The notes under the pieces were generated by a model. It was not told where the DNA came from, did not search any database, and saw nothing but the letters and a program-made list of their open reading frames with translations. A program made the position numbers and the translations under genes. Source: Candidatus Saccharimonadota bacterium (GTDB lineage: Bacteria > Patescibacteriota > Saccharimonadia > Saccharimonadales > JACDBH01). Taken from it: DNA of 57,021 nucleotides. Below, one piece after another: positions 55,102 through 57,021 of this stretch. The stretch is from assembly GCA_013694995.1 (NCBI GenBank), contig JACDBH010000007.1, positions 1 through 57,021 of the forward strand, given 5' to 3'. The number at the start of each line of letters is the position of its first letter. Position 1 is the first letter of the stretch.

Positions 55102-55134
55102 CCTACCTTATTCCTACCTTATTCCTACCTTATT
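55102..55134 (+). repeat. Three tandem 11-bp repeats (CCTACCTTATT)
   Basis: CCTACCTTATT occurs three times without spacing at 55102-55134, with a partial CCTA copy next; a related CCTACCTTTTCCCTA lies at about 55188-55203. They lie in the 330-bp gene-free stretch 54886-55215, just past the tyrosine recombinase stop. They may be recombinase arm sites or replication iterons. The rest of the stretch shows nothing else that I can support. Confidence 0.7.
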
Positions 55135-55215
55135 CCTAACAAAGTTAGCCCAAAACCCCACAGAATACTAAAAACCTGCAACTTTCCCTACCTTTTCCCT
55201 AAATCACCCTAGTGC

Positions 55216-56109
55216 CTAGAAGTTGATACCTGCAAATGCTGCAGCCACTTTATCTAGAGTATAATCCTGCCTGTTGCGATTATCGTACACACGTAACATC
55301 TCTACACTTCGGTGGCGTGTGTAATGTGCTACATCTAATAAGTGCCCAGGCATAATCTTTAGGAGCTGACTGGTGTAATAATGGCGTGTCCCGTGAGCAG
55401 TCTTGTGGATATGCAACTTCTTAAATATGACCATTACAATTTCACGAAGTCCACGAGTAGATAACCTTTGACCCATTCGGCTGTGGCTGTTGCTTCTAAA
55501 TAACGCACCCTCTTTTGTTTCATTGCTCCGTAGATACTGCCGAAGGTATGTAATTGTCTGAGGCATTAGCAGAATTGGTTCTTTATCATCTTGGCCTTTA
55601 CCCAATACGGACAGTATTTCGTTATCAAGGTCTAAATCCTCAACATCTAATCTACACACTTCTACCAGTCGCAGTCCTTGTAGCAGAAGTAGGCTAAAGA
55701 TTGCTTTTAGCCTGTCGTTCTCAGGTGTATCTGGCAGTTCAGACAGCCAAGTGGCAAGCCTTTTGGCCTCGGCATCATTTAAGCCACGTTTCTTGTGCTT
55801 CTTACTTTGCTTGAAAGCCTTAACATTGTGCGTAATGTCTGTTGGTATTAAGCCTTGTCGGTGCAGTTCTTTTAGGAACACTCTAGCCACTATCAGATGC
55901 TTGTTTTTAGTTGAAACAGACCAAGTCATAGCTCGCAGATGCTTTTTGTAATCCAGATAGGTATTTGTAGTGAAACCGTGGAGGTTTACGAAAGACACGA
56001 ATAGAGGCAGACGGTAGCAATAATCTATTCTGGTGCTTTCGGCTACGTCCAAGTTATCAAAGACAGCATTGTAATCTTTGGGGATTATCGGTTGTACTAG
56101 AGTGTTCAT
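55216..56109 (-). CDS. Tyrosine recombinase (XerD/phage integrase family)
   Basis: A 297-residue recombinase. An N-terminal SAM-like core-binding domain (to about 105) precedes the catalytic domain with LQGLRLVEVCRL (first Arg), HGTRHYY (H-x-x-R), YTRHRS and the nucleophile Tyr in RVYDNR. I use ATG 56109, which forms an ATGA overlap with the stop of the upstream gene. It may move a nested element. Confidence 0.92.
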   Translation of the reverse strand: MNTLVQPIIPKDYNAVFDNLDVAESTRIDYCYRLPLFVSFVNLHGFTTNTYLDYKKHLRAMTWSVSTKNKHLIVARVFLKELHRQGLIPTDITHNVKAFKQSKKHKKRGLNDAEAKRLATWLSELPDTPENDRLKAIFSLLLLQGLRLVEVCRLDVEDLDLDNEILSVLGKGQDDKEPILLMPQTITYLRQYLRSNETKEGALFRSNSHSRMGQRLSTRGLREIVMVIFKKLHIHKTAHGTRHYYTSQLLKIMPGHLLDVAHYTRHRSVEMLRVYDNRNRQDYTLDKVAAAFAGINF

Positions 56110-56732
56110 AGATGACCTTCTAATTTCTTCCACTTATCAAGGTATTTGTCGGTTTTCTTTGATGCAGGGGTTACATAAGACCATATCTCATACCATTTCT
56201 TGGCTCGCTCCGCTTTTTCTTCGTCTGTGCCTTGCTCCCAACGACCGTGTATCGTTTTGCCTCTAGCAGTGTGAACGTCTACGGCAACTTCGGGTATTTC
56301 TAGGCGTTTACCCTCCTTAAACTCCTTTATAACTAGGTTGGCGAGGGTATCTACCTCACGTAGCTTTTCAGAGGAGCAAAGGTACATTACAGCTTGAAAG
56401 ATAAACAGTGAACCATTTCCACCCAATCGGGTCTTACTATCTATGGTTGCTTCATAGTTCTGTCTGAGGGCATTAACAATTACGACTGCCATCGGGTTAG
56501 CATTACCGACATCTTCTGAGGCGATTATCATCAATCTACGCCAGACGTATTTGTAATAACCGCTATCGTGTAGCACGTAAGCCCACCAGCAGGCTTCATA
56601 CTCTTTATTTCGGCGTATCATCTTCTGCAATGCAGAGGTTGCCTCGTCAAAGCTATATTCGCCAATCAGCCGAAGCTCGTACCCTCCACGATACGATGAT
56701 TTCGCATTGCCAGATTTTGCATCTTTTGCCAT
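56106..56732 (-). CDS. Free-standing RarA/MgsA C-terminal-like domain protein
   Basis: A 208-residue protein. Residues about 35-110 match the C-terminal helical tetramerisation region of RarA/MgsA: ATSALQKMIRRNKEYEACWW, then WRRLMIIASEDVGNANPMAV. The AAA+ ATPase domain of RarA is missing, with no P-loop. The ATG 56732 follows a GGGGGC stretch. It is coupled to the tyrosine recombinase by ATGA overlap and has its own promoter. It could alter host RarA or support element replication, by inference. Confidence 0.8.
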   Translation of the reverse strand: MAKDAKSGNAKSSYRGGYELRLIGEYSFDEATSALQKMIRRNKEYEACWWAYVLHDSGYYKYVWRRLMIIASEDVGNANPMAVVIVNALRQNYEATIDSKTRLGGNGSLFIFQAVMYLCSSEKLREVDTLANLVIKEFKEGKRLEIPEVAVDVHTARGKTIHGRWEQGTDEEKAERAKKWYEIWSYVTPASKKTDKYLDKWKKLEGHL

Positions 56733-56769
56733 AATTTTTGCCCCCAAATTGTTAAAGTAATGTGTTTAT

Positions 56770-56798
56770 ATTATAGCAAATGACCCCTGTTAAATCAA
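56770..56798 (-). promoter_or_regulatory. Promoter of the RarA-like/tyrosine recombinase operon
   Basis: On the minus strand TTGATT (56793-56798), a 17-bp spacer and a perfect TATAAT (56770-56775) preceded by TGC form a strong promoter, about 37 nt before the ATG. Confidence 0.8.
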
Positions 56799-56886
56799 TA
56801 TTAATTATATGAATTCTAAAATCTGTCAATAGCTCAAAATTGCTCCACTTATGTGTCTCTGTTTTACCATAAAAGCGGAGGTAAAT

Positions 56887-57021
56887 ATGGAATTAACTAA
56901 GTCAGATGTAGCTAAATTTCAAAAACTATATAAAGAAAAGTTTAATAAGGACCTGGACTACCAAACAGCACACCACAAACTGTCAATGTTGGTGTTGCAG
57001 GTAAAAACCGTCTATCAGCCA
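56887..57021 (+). CDS. Small unknown protein (5' part; runs off the right edge)
   Basis: ATG 56887 has GGAGG 5 nt upstream and the frame stays open for 45 codons to the edge. The product is charged and helical (MELTKSDVAKFQKLYKEKF, then VYQP at the edge). I recall similar short proteins near mobile genes in patescibacterial genomes, but cannot name a function. Confidence 0.6.
   Translation, partial: MELTKSDVAKFQKLYKEKFNKDLDYQTAHHKLSMLVLQVKTVYQP

Larger units (their letters stand above)
47393..57021. mobile_element. Integrated genomic island at tRNA-Glu (right end beyond the window)
   Basis: The stretch starts exactly at the 3' end of an intact tRNA-Glu and carries a serine recombinase gene at that end. 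It then holds a type III-like restriction-modification pair, a tyrosine recombinase, a RarA-like fragment and unknown small genes. No second copy of the tRNA 3' end is visible before 57021, so the other attachment site lies outside or has decayed. Two integrase classes suggest nested elements. Confidence 0.75.

Noticed and set aside
55102-55134. Tandem repeats considered as a CRISPR array
   Set aside because: The units are 11 bp and adjoin without spacers, and no cas gene is present.

Overview
The window looks like a chromosomal segment of a patescibacterium, most likely Candidatus Saccharibacteria (TM7), from an environmental lineage with aerobic respiration genes. The grounds are tightly packed and often overlapping genes, many small lineage-specific proteins, a secreted repeat protein, a sortase, a secreted nuclease, and a cytochrome bo3 quinol oxidase beside a type II NADH dehydrogenase, a combination I recall from environmental TM7 genomes. 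This is inferred from gene content; no 16S rRNA gene is present.

Layout. 1-1690: start of a large secreted repeat protein (minus strand, runs off the left edge). 1909-11707: respiratory block with a polyprenyl diphosphate synthase, a 128-bp MITE-like element, cyoABCD (minus), divergent cyoE, an FAD-linked D-lactate/glycolate-type dehydrogenase and NDH-2. 11765-19564: membrane protein, queA, SIMPL protein, an orphan strong promoter over a structured non-coding stretch, a YdjM-type membrane protein, a UvrD helicase-nuclease and an aquaporin. 19632-27925: ATP synthase operon atpI-B-E-F-H-A-G-D-C (minus), with four small unknown genes interleaved among the F1 genes. 28000-37777: mixed genes (His-rich membrane protein, glutaredoxin, cob(I)alamin adenosyltransferase, TerC, thermonuclease, glycosyltransferase, glycoside hydrolase-like protein, smpB, pyrH, xth, tRNA-Leu). 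37979-47164: sortase, PEGA protein, gltX, and a DUF3048-histidine kinase-response regulator operon. 47316 to the right edge: tRNA-Glu followed by an integrated island with a serine recombinase, a type III-like restriction-modification pair, a tyrosine recombinase, a free-standing RarA C-terminal domain and small unknown genes.

How it works together. NDH-2 and the FAD dehydrogenase could feed electrons to quinone, bo3 would reduce oxygen, and ATP synthase would use the proton gradient. No quinone head-group genes are present here. Two points stand out in the oxidase: CyoD carries a cupredoxin-like C-terminal domain, and the two key acidic/basic residues of the K proton channel (CyoB Lys362 and CyoA Glu89 in E. 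coli numbering) are replaced by Leu and Thr.

Expression. In about fourteen genes a -10-like hexamer sits 6-11 nt before the start codon, which predicts leaderless or nearly leaderless mRNAs. Downstream operon genes usually have Shine-Dalgarno sequences or overlapping stop/start codons.
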